A DNA stretch of 64,000 nt, from positions 248,001 to 312,000 of the forward strand of contig NZ_RBIM01000002.1 in NCBI RefSeq assembly GCF_003634045.1. The letters are read 5' to 3'. Positions 46,907 to 56,408 of the stretch are shown here, piece by piece. Under the pieces are notes generated by a model, which searched no databases, was not told the DNA's origin, and worked only from the letters and a program-made list of their open reading frames with translations. Positions within the stretch are counted from its first letter, which is position 1; each line of letters opens with the position of its first letter. The DNA is from Maricaulis maris (lineage in GTDB: Bacteria; Pseudomonadota; Alphaproteobacteria; Caulobacterales; Maricaulaceae). Both the position numbers and the translations under genes were made by a program.

Positions 46907-48801
46907 GCCAGCATGCCCTTGGTCGACGGTAAGGCATCGCCCTCAACCCGCAAGGCCTGACGCAAGGCGCGACCGAAGGCCTTGAAACAGCTTTCCACCA
47001 TGTGGTGGGCGTTCTCGCCCTCGACCTTCACATGGATGGCCGCGCCGAGACTCTCGGCGATTGAGCGGAAACAGTGGGGCGTCATCTCGACCGGGAATTC
47101 GCCGACACTGTCGCCGGGGATTTCCCCATCGAAGCGCGCAAACGGTCGACCAGACAGGTCAATCCAGACCGCCGCCCGGCTCTCATCCATCGGCAGTTCG
47201 AAACCGAAACGACCAAGCCCGCGCTTGTCACCAAGCGCCGTGCGCAGGGCCTCACCAAAGGTCAGGCAGACATCCTCAATCGTGTGGTGGCCATCAATCT
47301 CGAGATCACCTTCCACGGCCACGTCCAGCGCGAAACCGCCGTGCCGGGCAATCTGGTCGAGCATGTGATCGAAATAGCCGATACCGGTGGCGATCCGGAT
47401 CGGGCCGTCGCGATCCAGATTGACCGTCACCGTGACGTCCGTCTCCTTGGTCTTGCGGCGCTTGCTGCCGGCACGCGGGCCGACCGGAGCAGCGGCTGTC
47501 GTCTCCCGCTCCGCCTTTTCGCGCCGCAGGCGCATGGCCAGGGCGTGGGCATCCAGCTGTTCCAGCGCGGCCAGGCGTTCGACCGTCGGTGCCATGGCAG
47601 CGGCGCCGCCCCGGCTGGCGCGCAGGATGGTGGTCGTCTTCTGGAAGCTTTCCACCGAGACGCCGCCATGCGCCTTGGCGGTGCCGGCTGTGGGCAGGGT
47701 GTGGTTTGGTCCGGCGGCATAATCACCCGCCGCTTCCGGCGTCCAGGCACCCACAAAGATCGAGCCGGCATGACGGACCAGCCCGAGCAGGCGCTCGGCG
47801 CTCTCGGCCTGCAGGATCAAGTGTTCCGGCGCGTAGACATTGGCGATATCGGCGGCATCCTCGACCGTGTCGCAGATGAGGATACGCGAGGCCGCAAGTG
47901 CCTGGCGGGCGATATCAGCACGGGGCAGGTCGGCAATCAGACGTCCGACAGATGCCGCCACGCGGTTCGCTGTGTCTCCATCAAAGCAGACCAGCATGAC
48001 CTGGGCCGAGGGATCATGTTCAGCCTGGCTGAGCAAATCGCTGGCGACCAGGTCTGGGTCCGCTTGGCCGTCGGCGATGACCATGACCTCGCTGGGTCCG
48101 GCCGGCAGGTCGACCGCAGGCCCGCCGGGCAGGCTGCTGACATAGGCCTTGGCGGCCGCAACATAGGCATTGCCAGGGCCAAAAATCTTGTCAGCCCGCG
48201 GCAGTCCCGCAACACCCAGCGACAGGGCCGCGACGGCTTGGGCACCGCCGATGGCATAGACTTCGTCGAGGCCCAGCAGATCGGCGGCGGCGAGCAGCGC
48301 CGGATTGACACCGGCCTTGCCCTGGGGCGGCGCGACGACGGCAATACGCGGCACGCCGGCGAGCTGTGCCGGCACGGCCAGCATGATCAGGGAGGACACC
48401 AGCGGCGCCGAACCGGCTGGCACATAGAGTGCGGCCGTGTCGATCGGGGTGGCGCGGCGCGAGGCCGTCACCCCGGGCCAGGTCTCGACAGAATAATTGC
48501 GATAGCCCTGTTCGATGTGAAAACGCCGGACCGCATCGGCTGCCGCCTTGATCGCCTCGGCATCAGCCGGGTCGAGGGAAGCACGTGCAGCGGCAATGGT
48601 GCCGGCCGGGACCCGGAAATCCGACGGCGCATATCCGTCGAGCCGTTGGGCATAGGCGCGGACGGCCGTCTCGCCCTGATCGCGCACGGCATTGACGATG
48701 TCGCGCGCCGCGGCGTCCGCCGTGCCGGCACTGAGCGGCCGGGCCAGCGCGGCAGCGCGATCCTCGGATGAGGTCTGCGTCCAGTTGATGATGTCCAGCA
48801 T
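46903..48801 (-). CDS. hisD-hisB: fused histidinol dehydrogenase / imidazoleglycerol-phosphate dehydratase
   Basis: One uninterrupted 632-codon frame joins two normally separate enzymes. Residues about 1-425 are histidinol dehydrogenase (last two steps), with GSAPLVSSLIMLAVPAQLAG, KIFGPGNAYVA, the substrate site AGPSEVMVIAD, DLLSQAEHDP and the catalytic PEHL pair. After a basic, alanine-rich linker (about 426-452), residues about 453-632 are the HisB dehydratase (step 7), with GIGYFDHMLDQIARHGG, GHHTIEDV, FELPMDE, ENAHHMVESCFKAFG and PSTKGML. Both halves look complete and resemble the enterobacterial proteins (LPRADIARQALAASRI; ALGDKRGLGRFGF). The HisC aminotransferase and HisB-N phosphatase genes that lie between them in enterobacteria are absent. 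GAGG precedes the ATG, 10 bases after hisG. Confidence 0.93.
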   Translation of the reverse strand: MLDIINWTQTSSEDRAAALARPLSAGTADAAARDIVNAVRDQGETAVRAYAQRLDGYAPSDFRVPAGTIAAARASLDPADAEAIKAAADAVRRFHIEQGYRNYSVETWPGVTASRRATPIDTAALYVPAGSAPLVSSLIMLAVPAQLAGVPRIAVVAPPQGKAGVNPALLAAADLLGLDEVYAIGGAQAVAALSLGVAGLPRADKIFGPGNAYVAAAKAYVSSLPGGPAVDLPAGPSEVMVIADGQADPDLVASDLLSQAEHDPSAQVMLVCFDGDTANRVAASVGRLIADLPRADIARQALAASRILICDTVEDAADIANVYAPEHLILQAESAERLLGLVRHAGSIFVGAWTPEAAGDYAAGPNHTLPTAGTAKAHGGVSVESFQKTTTILRASRGGAAAMAPTVERLAALEQLDAHALAMRLRREKAERETTAAAPVGPRAGSKRRKTKETDVTVTVNLDRDGPIRIATGIGYFDHMLDQIARHGGFALDVAVEGDLEIDGHHTIEDVCLTFGEALRTALGDKRGLGRFGFELPMDESRAAVWIDLSGRPFARFDGEIPGDSVGEFPVEMTPHCFRSIAESLGAAIHVKVEGENAHHMVESCFKAFGRALRQALRVEGDALPSTKGMLA

Positions 48802-48811
48802 GGTCTTGGCC

Positions 48812-49696
48812 TCAGGCGAGCATTTTTTCGATCGGCAGGACGAGGATGGCGCGGGCGCCCTCTTTCTCCAGCGCTTCCAGCGTCTCCCAGAAGACGCGTT
48901 CGCGGCAGACGGCATGCACGGCAACGACATCCTCGCGACCGGCGACCTTGGCGATGGTCGGAGCATCCGCGCCCGGCAGCAGCGCCCGGATCGCGTCAAG
49001 CCGATCGGTCGGCGCATTCAGCATGATGTATTTGGTCTGGGCCGACGCGATCACGCCTTCGGCGCGCCGCATCAGGATATTGGCGATGGCATCGCTGTCA
49101 GCCGGGCGCCCGGACTTGCGGCGGATCAGCACCGCCTCGCTGCGCAGGACGGTTTCAAACGCCTTGAGACCATTGGCCTGCAGGGTGGCACCGGACGACA
49201 CCAAATCGCAGATTGCATCGGCAATGCGCAGCCTTGGCGCGACTTCGACCGAGCCGCGCATTTCGACGATCTCGGCCTCGATACCGCGATCCTTGAGGAA
49301 TTGCGCGGTCAGCCCGGGATAGGAGGTTGCGATCGCCTTGCCCGCCAAGTCCTCAACCGAGCGGATATCGCCATCCTGCGGCGCGGCCAGTTTCAGCGTG
49401 CAGCCGGCAAAACCCAGTCGCAGGGCGACTTCGAGTTCACGGGCTCGGACGCTGGAGGCCTGCTCCTCGGCCAGAACATTCTCGCCAACAATGCCGTAAT
49501 CACACGCACCGCTGCCGACGAAATTGGGAATGTCATCATCGCGCACCAGCATCAGGTCGACGGGCATGTTCTCGGCCCGCTGGTGCAGCTTGTCGCGGCC
49601 ATAGGCGAACCGCAGGCCACAGCGTTTCAGCAGGTCCATGCCACCTTCAGCGAGGCGGCCCTTGCTCTGAACGGCAATACGCAGGCGAGAGGTCAC
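48812..49696 (-). CDS. hisG: ATP phosphoribosyltransferase, long form
   Basis: HisG joins ATP and PRPP in the first committed step and is inhibited by histidine. The 294-residue protein is the long form (about 1-225 catalytic, with SGACDYGIVGENVL, MRGSVEVAPRLRIADAICDL and SSGATLQANGL; then a C-terminal regulatory domain ending ILVLPIEKM). Long HisG does not need HisZ; most alphaproteobacteria use the short HisG with HisZ. It overlaps the trpR-like gene by 4 bases. Confidence 0.96.
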   Translation of the reverse strand: MTSRLRIAVQSKGRLAEGGMDLLKRCGLRFAYGRDKLHQRAENMPVDLMLVRDDDIPNFVGSGACDYGIVGENVLAEEQASSVRARELEVALRLGFAGCTLKLAAPQDGDIRSVEDLAGKAIATSYPGLTAQFLKDRGIEAEIVEMRGSVEVAPRLRIADAICDLVSSGATLQANGLKAFETVLRSEAVLIRRKSGRPADSDAIANILMRRAEGVIASAQTKYIMLNAPTDRLDAIRALLPGADAPTIAKVAGREDVVAVHAVCRERVFWETLEALEKEGARAILVLPIEKMLA

Positions 49697-50013
49697 GATC
49701 GGCTCTCCTTGAGACGGTTGAGAATGGTGCGATAGCCCTGCCAGGGTTCCTGGCTGAGAAAGCGTGCGACCCGGGTGACAGTGGTCGTGCTGGCGCCGGT
49801 CATGTCGGAGATTTCCCGATAGGAATGGCCACCCTCGGCGAGCAAGCCGGCGACCCGCCAGCGCTCGGTCAGCGTCTTCATCTCACCCGGCGTCAGCAGG
49901 TCGCGCAGAAAACGTTCGGCCTCGCCGATATCGCGCAAAGCAAGAATGGCCTCGCTCAGGGAAGTCAGGTCGGTCGGTCCGTCGGGTCGGCTGGTGGGCG
50001 TATCGGTCATCAT
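49693..50013 (-). CDS. YerC/YecD-type TrpR-related regulator, candidate his repressor
   Basis: A 106-residue Trp-repressor-like HTH protein. Helices LTSLSEAILALRDIGEAERFL, the LLTPGEMKTLTERWRV segment and the recognition region YREISDMTGASTTTVTRVARFL are as in the YerC/YecD family. It is the first gene of the his operon (AAGGAG leader, 4-base overlap with hisG), with a perfect 12-base palindrome in the promoter, so autoregulation and his control are likely. The corepressor could be histidine; not proven. Confidence 0.85.
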   Translation of the reverse strand: MMTDTPTSRPDGPTDLTSLSEAILALRDIGEAERFLRDLLTPGEMKTLTERWRVAGLLAEGGHSYREISDMTGASTTTVTRVARFLSQEPWQGYRTILNRLKESRS

Positions 50014-50042
50014 GTCGATCTCCTTGAGGTCGATATAGCGTA

Positions 50043-50054
50043 TTAGCGCGCTAA
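50043..50054. promoter_or_regulatory. palindromic operator in the his operon promoter
   Basis: TTAGCGCGCTAA is a perfect 12-base palindrome 29 bases upstream of the trpR-like ATG. Reading leftward, TTGTGT then 16 bases then TATATC form a possible promoter, and the palindrome lies in the spacer. A bound repressor would block RNA polymerase. Confidence 0.65.
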
Positions 50055-50121
50055 CACAATGACAGATTCAGTTGACGTGCAGCATGGCCCGATGATTGCG
50101 GATGACAGGTCCTCCCCTATA

Positions 50122-50143
50122 TAGTTGCGAAGCTACGCAACTA
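50122..50143. promoter_or_regulatory. inverted-repeat operator upstream of bigR
   Basis: TAGTTGCG and CGCAACTA are perfect 8-base arms separated by 6 bases, 12 bases before the ATG of the ArsR-type sensor. The architecture TTGCR-N6-YGCAA is shared with the site at 51056-51071, so both probably bind the same repressor. Confidence 0.75.
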
Positions 50144-50155
50144 CCGGGTCAGCCA

Positions 50156-50470
50156 ATGCAATATGATGACATGAAGCCGATGGCCGAGACCGTCGCCGAT
50201 CTCATGAAGACGCTGGCCCACCCCAACCGCCTTTTGGCCCTGTGTGCGATGATGGAAAAGGAGCGCTCGGTCGGCGAGCTGGCCGAAGCGCTCGGCATGC
50301 GCGACCAGGCGATGTCGCAGCAATTGGCCATCCTGCGCAACAAGGGCCTGGTGACCACGCGGCGCAATGGCCAGACCATCTATTATGGCCTGGCCGATGC
50401 GCGGATTGCGACGGTGATGTCGGCGCTTTATGCGACCTACTGCGCGCCGGAAGACGGCGCAGCGGCTTAG
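50156..50470 (+). CDS. bigR: BigR/SqrR-type ArsR-family persulfide-sensing repressor
   Basis: A 104-residue winged-helix ArsR protein. The recognition helix is DQAMSQQLAILRNKGLV, followed by the wing TTRRNGQTIYYGL. Two cysteines, C30 in NRLLALC and C96 in LYATYC, match the sensing pair of BigR and SqrR, which form a disulfide or tetrasulfide on exposure to persulfide and release DNA. Neighbouring genes (rhodanese, persulfide dioxygenase-like protein, SulP) fit this role. Its stop overlaps the convergent rhodanese stop by 4 bases. Confidence 0.87.
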   Translation: MQYDDMKPMAETVADLMKTLAHPNRLLALCAMMEKERSVGELAEALGMRDQAMSQQLAILRNKGLVTTRRNGQTIYYGLADARIATVMSALYATYCAPEDGAAA

Positions 50471-50994
50471 CCCGGCCGGAAACCGAGACTGGCGAAGACC
50501 GAGCTGGCCGGACAGAAGCCGGTGAAGCTCGCTTGCAGCAACATGGCGCTGACGCCGGCCCCGAGGACCAGGAACCAGGGCGAGAAAACCAGCGACAGGC
50601 CGATAGAGACGAGCACCAGGAAAGACGCCATCGCCATGACCGCCTGCTGGATGGTCATGCCGGTCGGCGCATCTTCTGCACGCAGTGTCGGCAGCTTGCT
50701 GGCCTTCCAGCCGAGGATTCCGCCCTTCACATGGCCGGCGACCTTTATGTCAGCCTCGCGGCACATCTGCAGCGCCCGCCCGGAACGGCCGCCCGACTTG
50801 CAGTGCAGGATGATCTCGCGGTCGTCGCCGCGCGGCAGGCAGTCCGGCTTGAAGCCCGACAGCGGCGCCAAGATTGCGCCGGGAATGCGTTCGTCTGCAA
50901 ACTCGCCGGCTTCACGCACGTCCACCAAGAGATAGCGGCCGGCCTCGAGCCCGGCCTGCACCTCGGCTGGTTCAAAATCCTTGTGGTCTGTCAT
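50467..50994 (-). CDS. rhodanese-domain protein fused to DUF2892 membrane domain
   Basis: 175 residues. A rhodanese domain (about 1-105) has the persulfide-carrying cysteine in LHCKSGGRSGRA. The C-terminal DUF2892 part has two membrane helices (AVMAMASFLVLVSIGLSLVF, FLVLGAGVSAMLLQ) and FTGFCPASSVF. The whole is a sulfurtransferase anchored to the inner membrane, as found in bigR operons. The ATG at 50994 follows GGAAGA. A promoter TTGCAA-N17-TATATA overlaps the operator at 51056. Confidence 0.87.
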   Translation of the reverse strand: MTDHKDFEPAEVQAGLEAGRYLLVDVREAGEFADERIPGAILAPLSGFKPDCLPRGDDREIILHCKSGGRSGRALQMCREADIKVAGHVKGGILGWKASKLPTLRAEDAPTGMTIQQAVMAMASFLVLVSIGLSLVFSPWFLVLGAGVSAMLLQASFTGFCPASSVFASLGFRPG

Positions 50995-51042
50995 AGTGAT
51001 CTTCCATCGAGTGTTGATGCCCGGATGTGGGCCGTTGCGATC

Positions 51043-51071
51043 TATATAATCGTACTTGCATAGTTTTGCAA
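51043..51071 (-). promoter_or_regulatory. promoter of the rhodanese gene with overlapping BigR-type operator
   Basis: Read leftward, -35 TTGCAA (51071-51066), a 17-base spacer and -10 TATATA (51048-51043) form a good promoter for the rhodanese gene. The inverted repeat TTGCA-N6-TGCAA at 51056-51071 overlaps the -35. The same region must also serve the rightward MBL gene. Repression by the ArsR-type sensor is inferred from the matching site upstream of its own gene. Confidence 0.7.
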
Positions 51072-51128
51072 ATATATTATATGAAGGTCTCAACGCGATC
51101 CCATTCGGCAACAGGAAAGGCCGAACTC

Positions 51129-51998
51129 ATGACCCAGACCCCAACCGTCAAGGCCTTCTTCGACGAAGACACCTTCACCGTCAGCTATGTCGTCTCCGAC
51201 CCGATGACCAAGCAGGCCGCCATCATTGACTCGGTCCTCGATTTCGACCCGGCTTCCGGCCGCACCTCGACCCAGTCCGCCGATCGCCTGCTTGAGCACA
51301 TTCGCCGCGAAGGGTTGACCGTCAACTGGGTTCTGGAAACCCATGTCCATGCCGACCATCTCTCTGCCGCGCCCTATCTGGCGCGCGAAACCGGGGGCCG
51401 GATCGGCATCGGCTCGCATGTCACCCATGTCCAGGCAGTGTTCGGCGACCTGTTTGACGCCGAGCCGGACTTCGCCCGCGACGGCTCGCAGTTCGGGCAT
51501 TTGTTCAAGGATGGCGAGCGCTTCAAGATCGGTTCCATTGAAGCCGAAGCGATCTATACGCCGGGCCATACGCCAGCCTGCATGGTCTATCATGTCGGCG
51601 ATGTCGCCTTTGTCGGCGACACGCTTTTCATGCCCGACTTCGGGACCGCTCGCTGCGATTTTCCCGGCGGCGATGCCCGGAGCCTCTACACCTCGATCCA
51701 AAAGATTTTCGCCCTGCCCGACGAAACCCGGCTTTATATGTGCCACGACTACAAGGCGCCGGGGCGGGACCACTACGCTTGGGAAACCACGGTGGCCGAA
51801 CAAAAGGCGGGCAATATCCATGTCCATGCCGGCATCACCGAGGACGAATTTGTGGCGATGCGCACCGCTCGCGACAAGGAATTGAGCATGCCGCGCCTGA
51901 TCCTGCCCTCGGTCCAGGTCAATATGCGCGCCGGCAACCTGCCGCCGCCGGCAGATAATGGCACGCGCTATCTCAAGCTTCCGTTGGATGCGCTGTGA
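51129..51998 (+). CDS. blh: MBL-fold persulfide dioxygenase-like hydrolase (Blh/ETHE1 type)
   Basis: 289 residues. The metal-binding motif THVHADHLSAAPYLA, GHTPACMVYHVGD, GDTLF-MPDFGTARCDFPGG and the CHDY ligand region follow the ETHE1/Blh group, which oxidises glutathione persulfide to sulfite with a single iron. Such genes are the usual BigR target. ATG 51129 (AGG-N8) is preferred over ATG 51081. The next gene starts 1 base after the stop. Confidence 0.9.
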   Translation: MTQTPTVKAFFDEDTFTVSYVVSDPMTKQAAIIDSVLDFDPASGRTSTQSADRLLEHIRREGLTVNWVLETHVHADHLSAAPYLARETGGRIGIGSHVTHVQAVFGDLFDAEPDFARDGSQFGHLFKDGERFKIGSIEAEAIYTPGHTPACMVYHVGDVAFVGDTLFMPDFGTARCDFPGGDARSLYTSIQKIFALPDETRLYMCHDYKAPGRDHYAWETTVAEQKAGNIHVHAGITEDEFVAMRTARDKELSMPRLILPSVQVNMRAGNLPPPADNGTRYLKLPLDAL

Positions 51999-51999
51999 G

Positions 52000-53763
52000 A
52001 TGTTGAAGGTCCTGCGTCGTTTCTTGCCCGGATTGGAATGGCTGGACGGCTATCGCCGGACCCAGCTGACCCGGGACGGTTTGGCCAGCCTGGTCACGGC
52101 CGTCCTGTTGATCCCGCAGAGTCTGGCCTACGCCCTGCTCGCCGGGCTGCCGCCGCAGGCCGGGCTCTATGCCTCGATCGCGCCGCTGATCGCCTATGCC
52201 CTGTTCGGGTCGAGCCGGGTCCTCGCGGTCGGCCCGGTGGCGGTGATCTCGCTGATGACAGCGGCGGCCATCGGTTCGCTTGGGCTCACCAATCCTGCTG
52301 AAATCATGGCCGCAGCGGGGGCCCTCGCCCTCCTGTCGAGCGCCTTTCTCCTGCTCTTCGGCGTCTTGCGCCTTGGCAGTGTCGCCAACTTCCTGTCTCG
52401 TCCGGTGGTCGAAGCCTTCATCACCGCATCGACGGTACTGATCATCGCCAGCCAGCTGCGTCATTTCCTCGGCGTATCAATGGAAGGCGCGACCATTCCC
52501 GAGCTGATCGTCTCCTTTGCGCACGAGTTTGACGGAATCAACGCAGTCGCGCTCCTTGTCGGGCTAATCAGCCTTGCTTTCCTGATCGGCGCCCGCTCCC
52601 TCCTGCCCCAATTGCTCAAGCGGTCTGGCATGGCCGATGGACTCGTCACCTCGCTGACCCGCGCAGCACCGGCAGCACTGGTGGCCCTGACAGCATTGGC
52701 GGCGTGGACGCTCGGACTCAATGAACGGGCTGGGTTGGCGATTGTCGGAGAATTGCCGTCGGGATTGCCGCCGCTTGCCTTCCCGCTTGTGCCGCTGGAA
52801 ACCTGGCGCGCCCTGATCGGACCGGCCGCCCTGATCTCCCTGGTCGGATTTGTCGAGAGCGTATCAGTCGGCCAGTCACTGGCGGCCCGGCGCCGTGAGA
52901 CAATCGAGCCGAACCGCGAATTACTGGGCCTTGGGGCCGCCAATGCCGCCTCGGCGTTGACCGGCGGCTATCCGGTAACCGGCGGGTTTGCCCGCTCGGT
53001 GGTCAATGAGAGCGCCGGCGCCGAAACCCCGCTGGCCGGCGTGTTCACGGCGATCATCATCCTGCTCGTGGCCGTCTTCCTGACGCCACTTTTCTACCAC
53101 CTGCCCAAGGCCGCCCTCGCCGCCACCATTCTCGCTGCAATCTGGCGCATGGCGAATTTCCAGGACGCGTGGCACGCTTGGAAATTCTCCCATGCCGACG
53201 GGGCTGCGGCCTTTCTGACCCTGGTCGGGGTTTTATTCTTGGGTGTTGAGATAGGCCTGACACTGGGTGTCGCCCTGTCAGTCGGCCTGGTGCTGCAACG
53301 CACGATGCGACCACATTGGGCCGAAGTCGGCCAAGTGCCGCGCACCCACCATTTCCGCAATATCAACCGGCATGAGGTGATCTGCTCGCCGCATGTGGTC
53401 TCGCTGCGGATCGATGAAGCCCTCTATTTTGCCAATGCCCGATTCCTGGAAGCACTGGCTGGCGACATCCTGGCCCGCGAAAGCCGCCCGACCGATCTCG
53501 TCCTCTTGTTTCCGGCCGTCAACTTCGTCGACGCCAGCGCGCTGGGCAGCCTGCGCGCGATCAATTCACGACTGTCCGATGCCGGCGTCCGACTTCACCT
53601 CTCGGAGGTCAAGGGGCCGGTCGCCGACAAGCTGATCAACGCTGGCTTCTTTGACGAGCTGTCCGGCGAGGTTTTCCTCTCGCACTACGCTGCCATGCGC
53701 ACGCTCGACCCGAAAACCACCTTGCGGGCGGAAGGGATGATGCCAGACAAGGACGACCTGTGA
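52000..53763 (+). CDS. SulP-family anion transporter with STAS domain
   Basis: 587 residues. The N-terminal part has about eleven membrane helices with the SulP signatures (VLLIPQSLAYALLAGLPPQAGLY, FGSSRVLAVGPVAVISLMT, GGYPVTGGFARSVVN). The C-terminal STAS domain (about 445-560; EALYFANARFLEALA, VDASALGSLRAI) may control transport. SulP proteins move sulfate or bicarbonate; in bigR clusters the likely cargo is sulfite or sulfate made by persulfide oxidation. Confidence 0.92.
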   Translation: MLKVLRRFLPGLEWLDGYRRTQLTRDGLASLVTAVLLIPQSLAYALLAGLPPQAGLYASIAPLIAYALFGSSRVLAVGPVAVISLMTAAAIGSLGLTNPAEIMAAAGALALLSSAFLLLFGVLRLGSVANFLSRPVVEAFITASTVLIIASQLRHFLGVSMEGATIPELIVSFAHEFDGINAVALLVGLISLAFLIGARSLLPQLLKRSGMADGLVTSLTRAAPAALVALTALAAWTLGLNERAGLAIVGELPSGLPPLAFPLVPLETWRALIGPAALISLVGFVESVSVGQSLAARRRETIEPNRELLGLGAANAASALTGGYPVTGGFARSVVNESAGAETPLAGVFTAIIILLVAVFLTPLFYHLPKAALAATILAAIWRMANFQDAWHAWKFSHADGAAAFLTLVGVLFLGVEIGLTLGVALSVGLVLQRTMRPHWAEVGQVPRTHHFRNINRHEVICSPHVVSLRIDEALYFANARFLEALAGDILARESRPTDLVLLFPAVNFVDASALGSLRAINSRLSDAGVRLHLSEVKGPVADKLINAGFFDELSGEVFLSHYAAMRTLDPKTTLRAEGMMPDKDDL

Positions 53764-53848
53764 TGGATTGAATTGGTCTGATTGCCAGTGCGGTCTGAAT
53801 CGCTATCGTTCGGCGACCCTGAAGTGCTGACCCGCGCGGAGCCCGACC

Positions 53849-55800
<1,952 letters not shown>

Positions 55801-55804
<4 letters not shown>

Positions 55805-56322
55805 AACGTGTTTTAGCGCTTGCCTCCACCACCGCCGTGTTGGGTCTGTCAGCCTGTGCGACAGAAACGGTTCCCATGTGTCGGGCGCCGATGACCTATG
55901 AAATGGCGGCCTTCTCCGCGATCATCAGCCACAATGAAACCGCGGTCGCCGACGCGATGGCGCCGGGCCTGCTGCAAAACGCCTTCATCTCGCGCGATCC
56001 GATGGTGCGCAGCCATGTCTGGGGCAGTGACGGCAATACACGCGGCACGGTCACCGGCATGCTGAGCCAACCCCCATTGTGCATTTTCGACGATCCCGGC
56101 TTTGTTGCGACGGAAACCTCGCGCCAGGTCCTGGTCTATCCGCAGCGCGCCCATGACCGGGTCGCCCCACCCGTGGAAACCGCGCTGGCCGACGCGCCGC
56201 TGCCCTGGGGTACTTATCGCGGCGATTACATGACCTGTCGTTTCGAACAGACCGCCACGGGCTGGAAGCTGGCGGATCTGTGCGGTTATCGGATGCCGGG
56301 GGCGCCGAGCGTGACCGGTTAA
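55801..56322 (+). CDS. putative outer-membrane lipoprotein, unknown function
   Basis: 173 residues with a lipoprotein signal peptide ([16 protein letters not shown], lipobox LSAC). The rest has no recognised domain. Several cysteines and conserved-looking acidic residues are present. Its ATG overlaps the acs stop (ATGA), so it is co-translated with acs; a functional link to acetate use is only suggested by position. Confidence 0.75.
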
Positions 56323-56408
56323 ACGAAATGCGGGGCCCGGGCCGGTCTTTTCGACCTCACCCGGACCCCGCGCCTGAGACGACCAACCGTCATCAGCTCA
56401 TTGTTTGA

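Noticed and set aside
47074-48771. 565-codon plus-strand frame
   Set aside because: Antisense of the hisD-hisB fusion.
56323-56408. GCGGGG...CCCCGC pairing as a terminator between the lipoprotein gene and aceB
   Set aside because: The loop is about 18 bases, the stem has interruptions and no T-tract follows on either strand; too weak to annotate.
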